Positions 37,695-46,153 of a DNA stretch of 64,000 bases are shown piece by piece; within the stretch, counting starts at the first letter, position 1, and each line of letters starts with the position of its first letter. The DNA is from Myxococcales bacterium. GTDB lineage: Bacteria > Myxococcota_A > UBA9042 > UBA3505. The stretch is taken from positions 1 through 64,000 of the forward strand of contig PBVT01000085.1 in NCBI GenBank assembly GCA_002728755.1, written 5' to 3'. The notes beneath the pieces are model-generated. The model did not search any database. It was not told the origin of the DNA and saw nothing but the letters and a program-made list of their open reading frames with translations. The position numbers and the translations under genes were made by a program.

Positions 37695-37710
37695 TACTGT
37701 TTGTGTAATC

Positions 37711-37812
<102 letters not shown>

Positions 37813-37814
37813 GC

Positions 37815-37855
37815 GCCGACCTTTCGGTCGGCACCAACAGGATCGAAATCCTGTT
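37815..37855 (-). other. Two tandem tetraloop hairpins between tRNA-Ser and SRP RNA
   Basis: Read on the minus strand: AACAGGAT-TTCG-ATCCTGTT (8 bp, UUCG loop) then GCCGACC-GAAA-GGTCGGC (7 bp, GNRA loop), directly before the SRP RNA terminal stem. No T-run follows either, so they do not look like terminators; processing or protective structures in a joint tRNA/SRP transcript are possible. Confidence 0.6.
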
Positions 37856-37860
37856 ACGAG

Positions 37861-37947
37861 CGGAGAGGGCGGGATTCGAACCCGCGGTCCCCGTGAAGGG
37901 ACACACGATTTCCAGTCGTGCACCTTCGGCCTCTCGGTCACCTCTCC
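37861..37947 (-). tRNA. tRNA-Ser(GGA)
   Basis: 87-nt cloverleaf with 5' GGAGAGG acceptor, long variable arm and T-loop GGTTCGAATCC; anticodon loop CTGGAAA gives anticodon GGA (reads UCC/UCU). CCA is not encoded. Confidence 0.95.
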
Positions 37948-37973
37948 GAAATAAAATAGAACAGCTCTTTTCT

Positions 37974-38063
<90 letters not shown>

Positions 38064-38073
38064 GAAATCTCGG

Positions 38074-38601
38074 TTAATCCGAGGAATTCGACTGCGTATC
38101 CGCTTTTTTGGTTCGCTGAGCACGGAAGAAATTCCGGAGTAATGTGCCGGTTTCCTCACCGAGAACGCCGCCTGTTACATCCGGTTGATGGTTTAATCTG
38201 GAATCTCCAAGTAGCGTGTAGAGGCTCTCAACGGCCCCTGCTTTTGGATCGGATGCTCCATAAACTACCCGGTCGAGTCTTGCCAGGACCAGCGCGCCAG
38301 CGCACATCGAGCAGGGTTCAAGGGTCACATATAATGTACACCCTAGAAGTCTCCAGTCTCCGAGCTTTTTAGCTGCCTTACGCAACACCAGGATCTCTGC
38401 ATGTGCCGTAGGATCGGATGATATCTTTCGGGCGTTGCCTGCTCGAGCGATAATCCTATCCTCGTGGACAACGACGGCTCCAATGGGGATGTCGCCCTTG
38501 TCTTGCGACTTCTTGGCAGCATCCATGGCGGCCCGCATAAAGAACACATCTCGGTCCGTTTGGTCGGTGTCACTCGTAAAGACTTTTTTAGTAGGGCTCA
38601 T
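38074..38601 (-). CDS. tadA: tRNA-specific adenosine deaminase TadA
   Basis: Converts A34 to inosine in tRNA-Arg(ACG). The cytidine-deaminase zinc site is intact: THAEILVLRKA (HAE) and PCSMCAGALV (PCxxC). Flanking family features are IPIGAVVVHEDRIIARAGN and VYGASDPKAGAVESLY. Length 175. The only bacterial tRNA substrate, tRNA-Arg(ACG), is encoded 49 nt upstream on the same strand, and tRNA-Ser(CGA) follows 10 nt after the stop, so mRNA and tRNAs probably share a transcript. Confidence 0.97.
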   Translation of the reverse strand: MSPTKKVFTSDTDQTDRDVFFMRAAMDAAKKSQDKGDIPIGAVVVHEDRIIARAGNARKISSDPTAHAEILVLRKAAKKLGDWRLLGCTLYVTLEPCSMCAGALVLARLDRVVYGASDPKAGAVESLYTLLGDSRLNHQPDVTGGVLGEETGTLLRNFFRAQRTKKADTQSNSSD

Positions 38602-38650
38602 GTATTGATCCTGAAGAAAGTAAATCAGAGCGAAAAAAGCTGGCGTGGGG

Positions 38651-38724
38651 CACGCCCAAGAGGATTCGAACCTCTAACCTCCTGATCCGTAGTCAGGTGC
38701 TCTATCCAGTTGAGCTATGGGCGC
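38651..38724 (-). tRNA. tRNA-Arg(ACG)
   Basis: 74-nt cloverleaf, acceptor GCGCCCA/TGGGCGT, D-loop AGCTCAACTGGATAGAGC, T-arm GGTTCGAATCC; anticodon loop CTACGGA gives ACG, which becomes ICG after TadA action. Located 49 nt upstream of tadA. CCA not encoded. Confidence 0.95.
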
Positions 38725-38756
38725 GTTACGCACATGTTGGAAAAACAACATACGAG

Positions 38757-38847
38757 CGGAGAGAGAGGGATTCGAACCCTCGATGGGAGTTTTGTTCCCA
38801 TACTCGCTTAGCAGGCGAGCGCCTTCAGCCAGCTCGGCCATCTCTCC
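38757..38847 (-). tRNA. tRNA-Ser(GCT)
   Basis: 91-nt cloverleaf with long variable arm (GGGAACAAAACTCCC part); anticodon stem CTCGC/GCGAG with loop CTGCTAA gives anticodon GCT (reads AGC/AGU). T-arm GGGTTCGAATCCC. CCA not encoded. Confidence 0.95.
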
Positions 38848-38867
38848 GTTATATCGTGACACCGTGG

Positions 38868-38952
38868 CGGAGGAGGTGGGATTCGAACCCACGAGGGCGT
38901 ATACCCTAACGGTTTTCAAGACCGCCGCCTTCGACCACTCGGCCACCCCTCC
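38868..38952 (-). tRNA. tRNA-Ser(TGA)
   Basis: 85-nt cloverleaf, acceptor GGAGGGG with one G-T pair, long variable arm; anticodon loop CTTGAAA gives anticodon TGA (reads UCA and other UCN). First gene of the minus-strand RNA island. The 270-nt stretch upstream (to 39220) holds no gene and should carry its promoter, though I see no convincing boxes. Confidence 0.95.
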
Positions 38953-39220
38953 GGGGGGTTTGTTTTCGCGCATGGCATGATCCTGAAGATAAACGTCAGG
39001 AAGAAATCCAGTTAACGTTCGTGCCGTGCGCGAACCAAGAAAAGGTCTGTCCGATTTTCAAAGAACGTATTTATACCGTTCAAGGGGCGCGGAATATAGA
39101 TCCACCCCTGCTACGCGTCAACCCCAGGAAGCATAATTGGCCGTAAGATGGTGCTTTACTGCGTTGACCGGAACGTTTGCTCCCGTTAAGACAAGCCTCT
39201 CAAGGAGAGTGGGATAGACC

Positions 39221-40249
39221 TTGTCGAAGCGATCTACCAAAACAAAAAGCAAGACACGGCGTGGGGCTCGAACAAAGCGCAAGGGCATGAGGATCCTCGT
39301 CACCGGTATCAATAATGGGCTGATTATGCGTTCCGTTAGCCTTCTGGATACCAACCCCGAGATCGAGAAGATGATCCTTTGCGATATTCTTCGCCCGACG
39401 CAGATGTTCGAACGAGGTCAATTTGAGCACCTGGATTTAGCCCTGCCCGATTCGGGAGACACCCTTATTCAAATTATGAACCGGGAAAAGATCGACACTG
39501 TCGTCCATGGTGCGTTTCTCGCGAACCCGGCCCGAGACCCAGCATGGGCCCATGAGCTGGAAGCGATTGGCTCGATGCACGTACTCGACGCCTGTGCAGC
39601 GGCAGGGGTGAAGCACCTGGTCTTGAAGAGCACAACGATGGTTTACGGGGCGCACCCCGACACCCCCGCTTTTCTCGAAGAAGACCACGACCTGCGTGGC
39701 GATCCGACCTCACGTTGGGTACATGACAAATTGCAGGCAGATAAACATGTACAGGCCTTCGCTGTGGAACATCCGGAGGTGAAGGTTACGATCTTACGGT
39801 TCGGCACCGTACTGGCACCGTCGATTACGGACTATATGGCCCGCTATCTGGGGCGTTCCGTCGTACCAACCGTCGCTGGATTCGACCCGGTATTACAATT
39901 TCTCGATTTAGATGACGCGGCAGAGGCCTTGCGCCGGGTGGTGGTAAATCGACAGCCCGGTGTGTTCAATATCGTACCTGAGGACGTCTTACCTCTCTCC
40001 GCCGTTTTACGGCTTGGACAGCGGATTCCAATTCCTGTTCCTCGTTCGGTCTTTAACGGATTGTCTCAAGCTTTATGGCGTGCGCAATTGGTGGACATGC
40101 CACCGCGCTTTCTGGATTATCTTTGTTATTCGTGGACGGCTGATCCGGGGCGCGCACGAAAACAGCTGGATTTTCGAGCGCGTAGAAGTTCGCGCTCGGT
40201 TGTCACGGCATTTTACCAAGACACTCATCAGCAAAGGCATGGTGTATGA
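39221..40249 (+). CDS. Atypical extended SDR (NAD-dependent epimerase-like)
   Basis: Extended short-chain dehydrogenase fold: MRILVTGINNG, VDTVVHGAFLANPA, HLVLKSTTMVYGAHPDTP, VKVTILRFGTVLAP, FLDLDDAAEALRRV. Two key sites are off: the dinucleotide motif reads TGINNGLI instead of TGxxGxxG, and the YxxxK position reads WVHDK (Trp for Tyr). The sequence and its pairing with the next acyltransferase resemble mycobacterial Rv0501-Rv0502. Start uncertain: TTG 39221 has AAGGAGAG 11-13 nt upstream, ATG 39287 begins at the Rossmann strand. Activity unknown. Confidence 0.85.
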   Translation: MSKRSTKTKSKTRRGARTKRKGMRILVTGINNGLIMRSVSLLDTNPEIEKMILCDILRPTQMFERGQFEHLDLALPDSGDTLIQIMNREKIDTVVHGAFLANPARDPAWAHELEAIGSMHVLDACAAAGVKHLVLKSTTMVYGAHPDTPAFLEEDHDLRGDPTSRWVHDKLQADKHVQAFAVEHPEVKVTILRFGTVLAPSITDYMARYLGRSVVPTVAGFDPVLQFLDLDDAAEALRRVVVNRQPGVFNIVPEDVLPLSAVLRLGQRIPIPVPRSVFNGLSQALWRAQLVDMPPRFLDYLCYSWTADPGRARKQLDFRARRSSRSVVTAFYQDTHQQRHGV

Positions 40250-41154
40250 CTGTGGAACGAGCAAATGAGCCCCATGGTCGGGTGATGCCACGAACGGTAG
40301 TTCGGGCGCTGGGCAGGATTTTGCCTGCAGGTCCGGTTCGAGTGGCATTGGATCGACTCGCGGAGACACCTCCGGACGTTCATGATGTGGATGAGTTTGG
40401 GATGGATCGTCTCTTCGTGAATGATCTGGGACCGATCCTGGACTTTTTCTATAAGCATTATTTTCGGGTGGACTGTTCCGGTATCGAGAACATTCCTGCG
40501 TCGGGCCCAGCCATATTGGTGGCCAATCACGGTGGGTGGTTACCCATGGACGCCATCATGCTTTCCTATGCTGTGGCACGTTATGTGGAACAGGACATCC
40601 AGCCTCGCCCTTTGCTGGAAGATCGGTTTTTCTATTTTCCATATCTGGGAACCATATTGAATCGATATGGCGCGGTTCGAGCTTGCCAGGAGAACGCACA
40701 GCGCCTGTTGGCAGACGGAAAAATAATCATCGCATTTCCTGAGGGAGAGAAGGGATCGTCCAAGCACTTCCGTGCGCGAGGTAAGGTGCAACGATTTGGT
40801 AGAGGAGGAGTCATACGACTTGCGATGGCTACCGGAGTTCCGGTGCTTCCTGTCACCATTTTAGGGCCGGAAGAAACCTACCCGACCCTTGGTCGCGTAT
40901 CGTTGCTCAAAAGGAGTTTTGGTGTGGCTCAAATGCCAATATCACCACTCTTCCCCTGGTTGGGTCCCCTTGGTTTGGCACCACTACCCACGAAGTGGCA
41001 GATTCGATTTGGACCACCACAGGAAATACCCACTGTGGATGATATGAGTCGCGCGGATCGAGTACAGATCCGAAAGCTTAATGAACGCCTTCGACAACAT
41101 ATTCAGGCCGAGCTATCGGAGATGTATGAAGAACGCAAAGGAGTATTTCGGTGA
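40246..41154 (+). CDS. PlsC-family lysophospholipid acyltransferase
   Basis: 1-acylglycerol-3-phosphate acyltransferase-like protein. Motif I is [10 protein letters not shown] (His with the Asp six residues on, the spacing seen in this subfamily), motif III is [10 protein letters not shown], and motif IV lies near [13 protein letters not shown]. No clear membrane span; N-terminal helical extension of about 70 residues. ATG overlaps the SDR stop (ATGA), and its stop overlaps the next GTG start, so three genes are coupled. Likely lipid modification linked to the SDR. Confidence 0.9.
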   Translation: MTVERANEPHGRVMPRTVVRALGRILPAGPVRVALDRLAETPPDVHDVDEFGMDRLFVNDLGPILDFFYKHYFRVDCSGIENIPASGPAILVANHGGWLPMDAIMLSYAVARYVEQDIQPRPLLEDRFFYFPYLGTILNRYGAVRACQENAQRLLADGKIIIAFPEGEKGSSKHFRARGKVQRFGRGGVIRLAMATGVPVLPVTILGPEETYPTLGRVSLLKRSFGVAQMPISPLFPWLGPLGLAPLPTKWQIRFGPPQEIPTVDDMSRADRVQIRKLNERLRQHIQAELSEMYEERKGVFR

Positions 41155-42200
41155 CAAAGGAGAGACAACACATCGATCTTCGAAGTGATACATGCACTCT
41201 TCCAACGCCTGAGATGCGGCAAAGAATGGCGGAGGCTGAAGTTGGTGACGACGTCTACGGTGACGATCCAACCATCGCGCAGCTGGAAAAATATACGGCC
41301 GAGCTTCTTGGGAAGGAGGCCGCCCTTTTCGTTGTAAGTGGGACGATGGCGAATCAAATCGCGATTATTCTAGCAACGCGACCGGGCGATGAGGTGATCG
41401 TTCACAAATATGCCCACCCAGCCCATCACGAAGCAGGTGCCGTTGGTGCGAACGCCGGGGTGAACCTGGTTTTTGTATCAGGCGAAGGTGGTTGTATCGA
41501 TATCGACGAGATGGAGGGGTTCGTACGCCCAGACGCACATTATCTGGCCCAGACCTCGATGCTCATGGTGGAGAACACTCAGAATATGGCCGGAGGCCGC
41601 GTGGTGCCCGTAGACCATATGCAGAAGCTCTACGAACGCGCCAAAGCGCATGAGCTGACGGTTCATCTGGATGGGGCGCGTATCTTCAACGCCAGCGTAG
41701 CCAGCGGCACGCCGGTTCAGGACTTTGCGGCATGTGCGGATACGGTTTCCTTTTGTCTTTCGAAGGGTTTGGGAGCTCCTATCGGGAGCATGCTTTGCGG
41801 TTCCAAGGAGACGATTCGAAAAGCCCGCCGAACCCGGACCCGGCTTGGAGGTGCATGGCGGCAAGCCGGTATGTTGGCGGCCGCTGGACTCTATGCCCTG
41901 GAGACCAATATCGGCGGATTAGCCGCAGATCATCGACGGGCAAGGGTGTTATCCGAAGCCATCGAGGAGTTTGGTGTCTTCTCGATCCCTCACCCGGTCG
42001 ATACCAATATTATTTTCATGGATACCGTGCAGGAAGGTGTTCTGGGTGGTCGGGAATTGGAAGCCGCCCTAAAGCGCGAAGGGATATTGGCCAACGCTGT
42101 TTCACCTCGGGGGGTTCGGTTTGTGACGCACCTGGGGATTACAGACGAAGACATTGAACACACCATCAATGCTCTCGGTCGCATTATCGCTTCCGGTTAG
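41151..42200 (+). CDS. ltaE: Low-specificity L-threonine aldolase
   Basis: PLP-dependent enzyme splitting threonine into glycine and acetaldehyde. Strong family signature [55 protein letters not shown] and the PLP lysine in [12 protein letters not shown]. Length 349 is normal. GTG start overlaps the acyltransferase stop by 4 nt. A metabolic link to the two upstream genes is not evident. Confidence 0.95.
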   Translation: MTKERQHIDLRSDTCTLPTPEMRQRMAEAEVGDDVYGDDPTIAQLEKYTAELLGKEAALFVVSGTMANQIAIILATRPGDEVIVHKYAHPAHHEAGAVGANAGVNLVFVSGEGGCIDIDEMEGFVRPDAHYLAQTSMLMVENTQNMAGGRVVPVDHMQKLYERAKAHELTVHLDGARIFNASVASGTPVQDFAACADTVSFCLSKGLGAPIGSMLCGSKETIRKARRTRTRLGGAWRQAGMLAAAGLYALETNIGGLAADHRRARVLSEAIEEFGVFSIPHPVDTNIIFMDTVQEGVLGGRELEAALKREGILANAVSPRGVRFVTHLGITDEDIEHTINALGRIIASG

Positions 42201-42781
42201 TTTTTCGGCCCAGCAATAGCCTTCAACCCGTAGAGGTTGGGTTCGCTTTGGTGACATGCGGTGCAGGTTTCCCGGCGTATGGTCTGTAACGGGGTACCTT
42301 TGCTATTCAGCTGACCGTAAATCCAGCCCGTCTCGGACGATCCTTGAAACCGACGCATCGTAAATGTCTCGAGAATCTGTTCCAGCCCATCACGTACCAA
42401 TAGTACAGCAGTGGCTCCTACGGGTGCTGTTTGACCGCTTTCAAGTGCCTGTCGAAGACTATTTTCCAGGTATATATCGATAATAGCCCCATGATGACGC
42501 TTCCCCGAGGAGATCCGCTGTCGTGTCCAGCGTTGTGGATCTTCAAGAGAGGGGAACTCAAGGCTCTTAACAGCGTCATGTTTGGCTGGTGCTTTCGCTT
42601 CCTTGGTCGACTCGACCTCGTTTTCTGTAGCCGGTGGGTTGGTCTTGGACTCCGCTGCTGGGCCTACGAGGAGCACCACAGTTCCCATTCCAAGCACAGC
42701 AATAAGACACGCCAGCGCAATTCCAATTGCCACAGGACGTCGACCTTCTTTCGACACCGATCCAACCTCATCCTTTTTCAT
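42197..42781 (-). CDS. Membrane-anchored single-haem, P460-like protein
   Basis: One N-terminal span ([25 protein letters not shown]), a polar linker, and an external domain ending in one haem-binding motif CTACH. The order [26 protein letters not shown] resembles the C-terminus of cytochrome P460-type proteins, where haem c sits at the end of a beta sandwich; this is a resemblance, not proof. Convergent with ltaE by 4 nt. Four nt upstream is the PilZ gene, same strand. Confidence 0.7.
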   Translation of the reverse strand: MKKDEVGSVSKEGRRPVAIGIALACLIAVLGMGTVVLLVGPAAESKTNPPATENEVESTKEAKAPAKHDAVKSLEFPSLEDPQRWTRQRISSGKRHHGAIIDIYLENSLRQALESGQTAPVGATAVLLVRDGLEQILETFTMRRFQGSSETGWIYGQLNSKGTPLQTIRRETCTACHQSEPNLYGLKAIAGPKN

Positions 42782-42784
42782 GAT

Positions 42785-43117
42785 CTAGTTCGACTCTGTC
42801 TCCGTTTCAATCAGGGCTCGCATTGCGTCGATATCATCAAAGTCGATGTGAAGGAATCGTATGCCCATTCCCGCATCGGCATCTCCCTGTCGAACCCAGA
42901 CAACTTCGCCTTCTATGGACACTTCACGTCCATTTACGGTGAAGGTCAGCTCTACGTTCTGGCCTTTATCGAGGGGATGTTCGGTTCGGATGTAAGCACC
43001 TCCCAGGGAGAGGTTGGCCATCAGCATGCGTGTATAATTCGACTCGATGGCGGATCGGAGTTGACCTTCGAGTGAAATATGAACGCGTTGGTGTTCGCGA
43101 CGGTTGTCCGTTGTCAT
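42785..43117 (-). CDS. PilZ-domain protein
   Basis: 110-residue single-domain PilZ protein, c-di-GMP receptor fold. RREHQRV supplies the RxxxR motif; the second motif is NLSLGG where D/NxSxxG is expected, so binding residues are present. FLHIDFDD at the end is typical of the TIGR02266-like PilZ group in deltaproteobacteria. It sits between a haem protein and a lipoprotein whose stop overlaps its start. A diguanylate cyclase exists at 58 kb. Confidence 0.9.
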   Translation of the reverse strand: MTTDNRREHQRVHISLEGQLRSAIESNYTRMLMANLSLGGAYIRTEHPLDKGQNVELTFTVNGREVSIEGEVVWVRQGDADAGMGIRFLHIDFDDIDAMRALIETETESN

Positions 43118-43758
43118 GGGCGGTACTCCAAACTATAGATCAACCATTCGACTCCACGCTTATGAAACTTGAGCCGCCAGGGAAAATTCATCCCCGGTGC
43201 GGTAAAGGAAAAGGTTGCCTCGGAAGCCGAGGCCTCTTCTTGCGTCAATCCCTGTTCGAGGAGTGTTTTGATCGGTACCTTGGTTGCTGTTTTTCGCAGA
43301 GGCTTAGCAAGCTCTTCGATGAAGTTTTCCATCTGTTGCGTTCGATCTTTGAGTTTATTCTGAACCGATAGTTCCTGCCATGTGTTGCCTAGCGCCTTAC
43401 CGGATACAACGAGCTTTCGGGAGTTGATGAAATAATAGGCGGGAGCATTCTTGGTTCTGGCCAGCCCAGGAGAGCCTGGATGGCTGCACAGATCGCCGTG
43501 TAGACAACCAATGAAATTCTTCGCGGCCTTCTGTGCTGTTGAGCAGAGAATCAGACAACCCCCGACCGCAGGTGGGCGGTTTCGTCCGGCTTTTTTGTAC
43601 TTCTTCTTGTCGATATCGGGTTGGGACTGCTTCTGTACGTCTGGTTGGTTCCGATTCGACGTGGGAGCATCTGCTGTTGTCTGGTGCGGCCCTGTACTTC
43701 GGTTACAGGCCAGCAGGAGTACCAGGAGTACGAAGTTGAAAAAACGTGGTTTAAACAT
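43114..43758 (-). CDS. Hypothetical lipoprotein
   Basis: Lipoprotein signal MFKPRFFNFVLLVLLLAC (lipobox LLAC), a polar linker, then about 170 residues with Cys in GGCLILCSTAQ and GCLHGDLCSHPG that probably pair. The rest is mixed alpha/beta with TFSFTAPGMNFPWRLKFHK near the end. Not recognised. Overlaps the PilZ start by 4 nt and its own start overlaps the upstream gene by 8 nt. Confidence 0.78.
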   Translation of the reverse strand: MFKPRFFNFVLLVLLLACNRSTGPHQTTADAPTSNRNQPDVQKQSQPDIDKKKYKKAGRNRPPAVGGCLILCSTAQKAAKNFIGCLHGDLCSHPGSPGLARTKNAPAYYFINSRKLVVSGKALGNTWQELSVQNKLKDRTQQMENFIEELAKPLRKTATKVPIKTLLEQGLTQEEASASEATFSFTAPGMNFPWRLKFHKRGVEWLIYSLEYRP

Positions 43759-44650
43759 GGAATCTTTCCGCTATTCGTTGGAGACCGCTCTTCACTTTAT
43801 CTAGCATCGGGGCAGGAAAAGCGGAGAGACGAACACGATGACGGTAGGGGTGATGGTTACAAGCAAAACTACCGATACCCTCTTCCACAAGGGCATCAAA
43901 AAGTCTGTCTACGCTTGATCCTACATTACCCAACCAGAGGAAGCCGGCACGTTCGAATGCTTCAAAGCCCAGCGATTTTGCATGGCTTGCGAGATCGGAG
44001 AAGAGAGCGCTCTGATCTTGAAGGCGTCTATGGGCAGCTTGCTCAAAGCGCTCTGTGTCCACATGATCTGCCAAAGAAAGTAATGCATCGCTTCCCTTCA
44101 TACGGGCGTCGTTAGTAATCCAGGCTAGCCCAGGTCGCTGAAGTTCGTCTCTTACGGCCGGTTGCAAGAGATGCCATTGCCCCTCGGTATGAAGGCGAAC
44201 GGCACCAAAGGGTAGCCCTCGCATATCTACAAGGACCGGGGTGCTTTGCGTATGTTCCCAGCTGTCGTCGTGATCGACGACAACCAGGTCGATGGTCGAC
44301 TCCAGCGCTTTTGCGCAAGTTGTGGGGTCTATACGGCCGTTTAGCAGTCTGCCTCCGTCGATATAGCGCTTACCGGATTTCAGGATAGCGCGGCGAATAT
44401 CAGGGCGGGTGGGTTCGAATACGAGGATGTATCCCTCTCCTTCAAGAGAGGAAAAGAAGCGAACCAGAACTTCCATCGCGGTGGTGGCGACAAGCGTATG
44501 ATCGGTCCGGTGGGGCGTCTGCTGGACCCAGGGGAGTTCCGTTACCTGAGTCGTAGCCAGGGCTTCTGTCGAGAGGTCGATCAGATCCAAGCCCACCGGT
44601 AGAGCTCGATCTTCCGGGACTCGACAGTCGTGTGTGGCTGGAGCTCTCAT
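43751..44650 (-). CDS. Degenerate aminotransferase-like protein
   Basis: The layout recalls class I/II PLP aminotransferases of the histidinol-phosphate type: YILVFEPTRPDIRRAILKSG (large-domain strand), DLVVVDHDD, WITNDARMKGSDALL, and a C-terminal small domain ending HRVRLSAFPAPMLDKVKSGLQ. I cannot find the usual PLP lysine context (SxSK.....G.R), and the normal N-terminal part is shortened, so it may be catalytically inactive. Confidence in the fold is low. Confidence 0.6.
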   Translation of the reverse strand: MRAPATHDCRVPEDRALPVGLDLIDLSTEALATTQVTELPWVQQTPHRTDHTLVATTAMEVLVRFFSSLEGEGYILVFEPTRPDIRRAILKSGKRYIDGGRLLNGRIDPTTCAKALESTIDLVVVDHDDSWEHTQSTPVLVDMRGLPFGAVRLHTEGQWHLLQPAVRDELQRPGLAWITNDARMKGSDALLSLADHVDTERFEQAAHRRLQDQSALFSDLASHAKSLGFEAFERAGFLWLGNVGSSVDRLFDALVEEGIGSFACNHHPYRHRVRLSAFPAPMLDKVKSGLQRIAERFHV

Positions 44651-44830
44651 GTTCCCGTTTCCTTGTTTCGAGCAGGGAGCGTACCCCGAATCATAATCTC
44701 TGTCATACTGCTGGTCATTCCTGGAAACTCCAAGGCATACTTTTTCTTGCTTTTTCGTTGTAAGTATTGGACCTCTGTCTGGGTGGATGATACACTTTCG
44801 TTATTGTTTTTCGGGGAGTAAAGAAACCTC

Positions 44831-46153
44831 TTGGAGGTTCCATATACTGAAATAGTCCTGATTCTTGGGTGCATTGGGGCATCTGGATTTTTCTCTGCGG
44901 CGGAGACGGCGTTTACGAGTATCTCCGACCTCCGTGCCGACCAGCTCATCGAAGAAGGTGCGCGTGGTCAGTCTATGTTGAAACTCTGGGCTCGTGTACC
45001 CAACCGGGTGTTGACGACCATTCTCATCGGAAACAACCTCGTAAACATGTTGGCGGCGGCATTGGCTGGGCGGCTTACAGATCGCTTATTTCGAGAAGTG
45101 TTCGAATTAGATGCTGGAAGCAGTGGCGCATTGGCAGTCGCCGTGGGTGGTATGACGTTACTCGTGCTTATCTTTGGAGAAATCTTTCCAAAGACCTATG
45201 CCAAGCATAATGCGGAACGGTATCTTCATTATTCCGGGCCATTATTGGTCTTTTATTACCTGGTCTACCCGATGACGATTTGCTTCGTGGCCCTGTCTCG
45301 TGGTCTTGCGACAATAGTTGGGGCGAAGATCACGAAAGATGGGCCCATGGTTCGTATTGAAGATATCGAGCATATGGTGCGTGTAGGGGCTAAGAGCGCC
45401 GCTCTGGATGAGGAACAGGCCCGATACCTGTCTGGGGTGCTCGACCTGGAGGATCGCGTCGTACGGGAGATTCTAGTGCCGCGGACAGATATGACGGCCT
45501 TTGAACTCGGTTCGGATCTGGATGTGGTCCTACAAACCATTGAAGATGAAGGGTACAGCCGGTATCCGGTCTTCAAAGATCAGATGGATGAGATCGTCGG
45601 GGTTCTGTATGCGAAGGATCTTCTGGTCGTTCTGGCTAAGAACCAACCGGACCCCGAAACATTCGATCTTCAAGCTCTACTTCGGGCAGCTGTCTTCGTG
45701 CCGGAATCCCGTAATGTGGGTGATCTCCTACAAGACTTCCGCACAAAGAAAACCCATATGGGTATCGTTGTCGACGAGCATGGTGGGATTGCAGGCCTTG
45801 TAACCCTGGAAGATGTGCTCGAAGAAATTGTTGGCGAGATTTACGACGAATTCGATGATGAAGACGACCACCCCATTCAAGAACTGACCGAGGGACATTT
45901 CAGCCTCGATGGTGGTGCCGCACTCCATGATGTGGAACAGGCGTTGGGCATCGAGTTTCCGGAAGAAACGGACTACGACAGTATCGCAGGCTTTGTTCTG
46001 AGTGCTGCCGGAGAGATGCCACAACCCGGTTTTGACCATATGTATGGGGGCTTTCGATTTGTGGTTGTTGACGCCGATGAGCGACGAGTATCTCGGGTGG
46101 ATGCGGTCTATGTCGGGGACGACGAACAGCAAGAAACCGTTTCCAACGCTTGA
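44831..46153 (+). CDS. HlyC/CorC (CNNM/DUF21) family membrane protein
   Basis: DUF21 membrane domain with four spans (LILGCIGASGFFSAAETAF, ALAVAVGGMTLLVLIFGEIFPK), then a CBS pair (LVPRTDMTAFE, EDEGYSRYPVFKDQMDEIVG, HMGIVVDEHGGIAGLVTLED) and the CorC_HlyC C-terminal domain (GAALHDVEQALGIEFPE, DYDSIAGFVLSAAG). The family is linked to magnesium/cobalt efflux. It starts with TTG and has no strong ribosome site. The stop overlaps the start of the aminotransferase gene by 4 nt. Confidence 0.93.
   Translation: MEVPYTEIVLILGCIGASGFFSAAETAFTSISDLRADQLIEEGARGQSMLKLWARVPNRVLTTILIGNNLVNMLAAALAGRLTDRLFREVFELDAGSSGALAVAVGGMTLLVLIFGEIFPKTYAKHNAERYLHYSGPLLVFYYLVYPMTICFVALSRGLATIVGAKITKDGPMVRIEDIEHMVRVGAKSAALDEEQARYLSGVLDLEDRVVREILVPRTDMTAFELGSDLDVVLQTIEDEGYSRYPVFKDQMDEIVGVLYAKDLLVVLAKNQPDPETFDLQALLRAAVFVPESRNVGDLLQDFRTKKTHMGIVVDEHGGIAGLVTLEDVLEEIVGEIYDEFDDEDDHPIQELTEGHFSLDGGAALHDVEQALGIEFPEETDYDSIAGFVLSAAGEMPQPGFDHMYGGFRFVVVDADERRVSRVDAVYVGDDEQQETVSNA

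Noticed and set aside
44767-44796. Possible promoter TTGGAC-N18-TACACT before the CorC-like gene
   Set aside because: The -35 box matches consensus at only three positions, so it is not reported as a feature.
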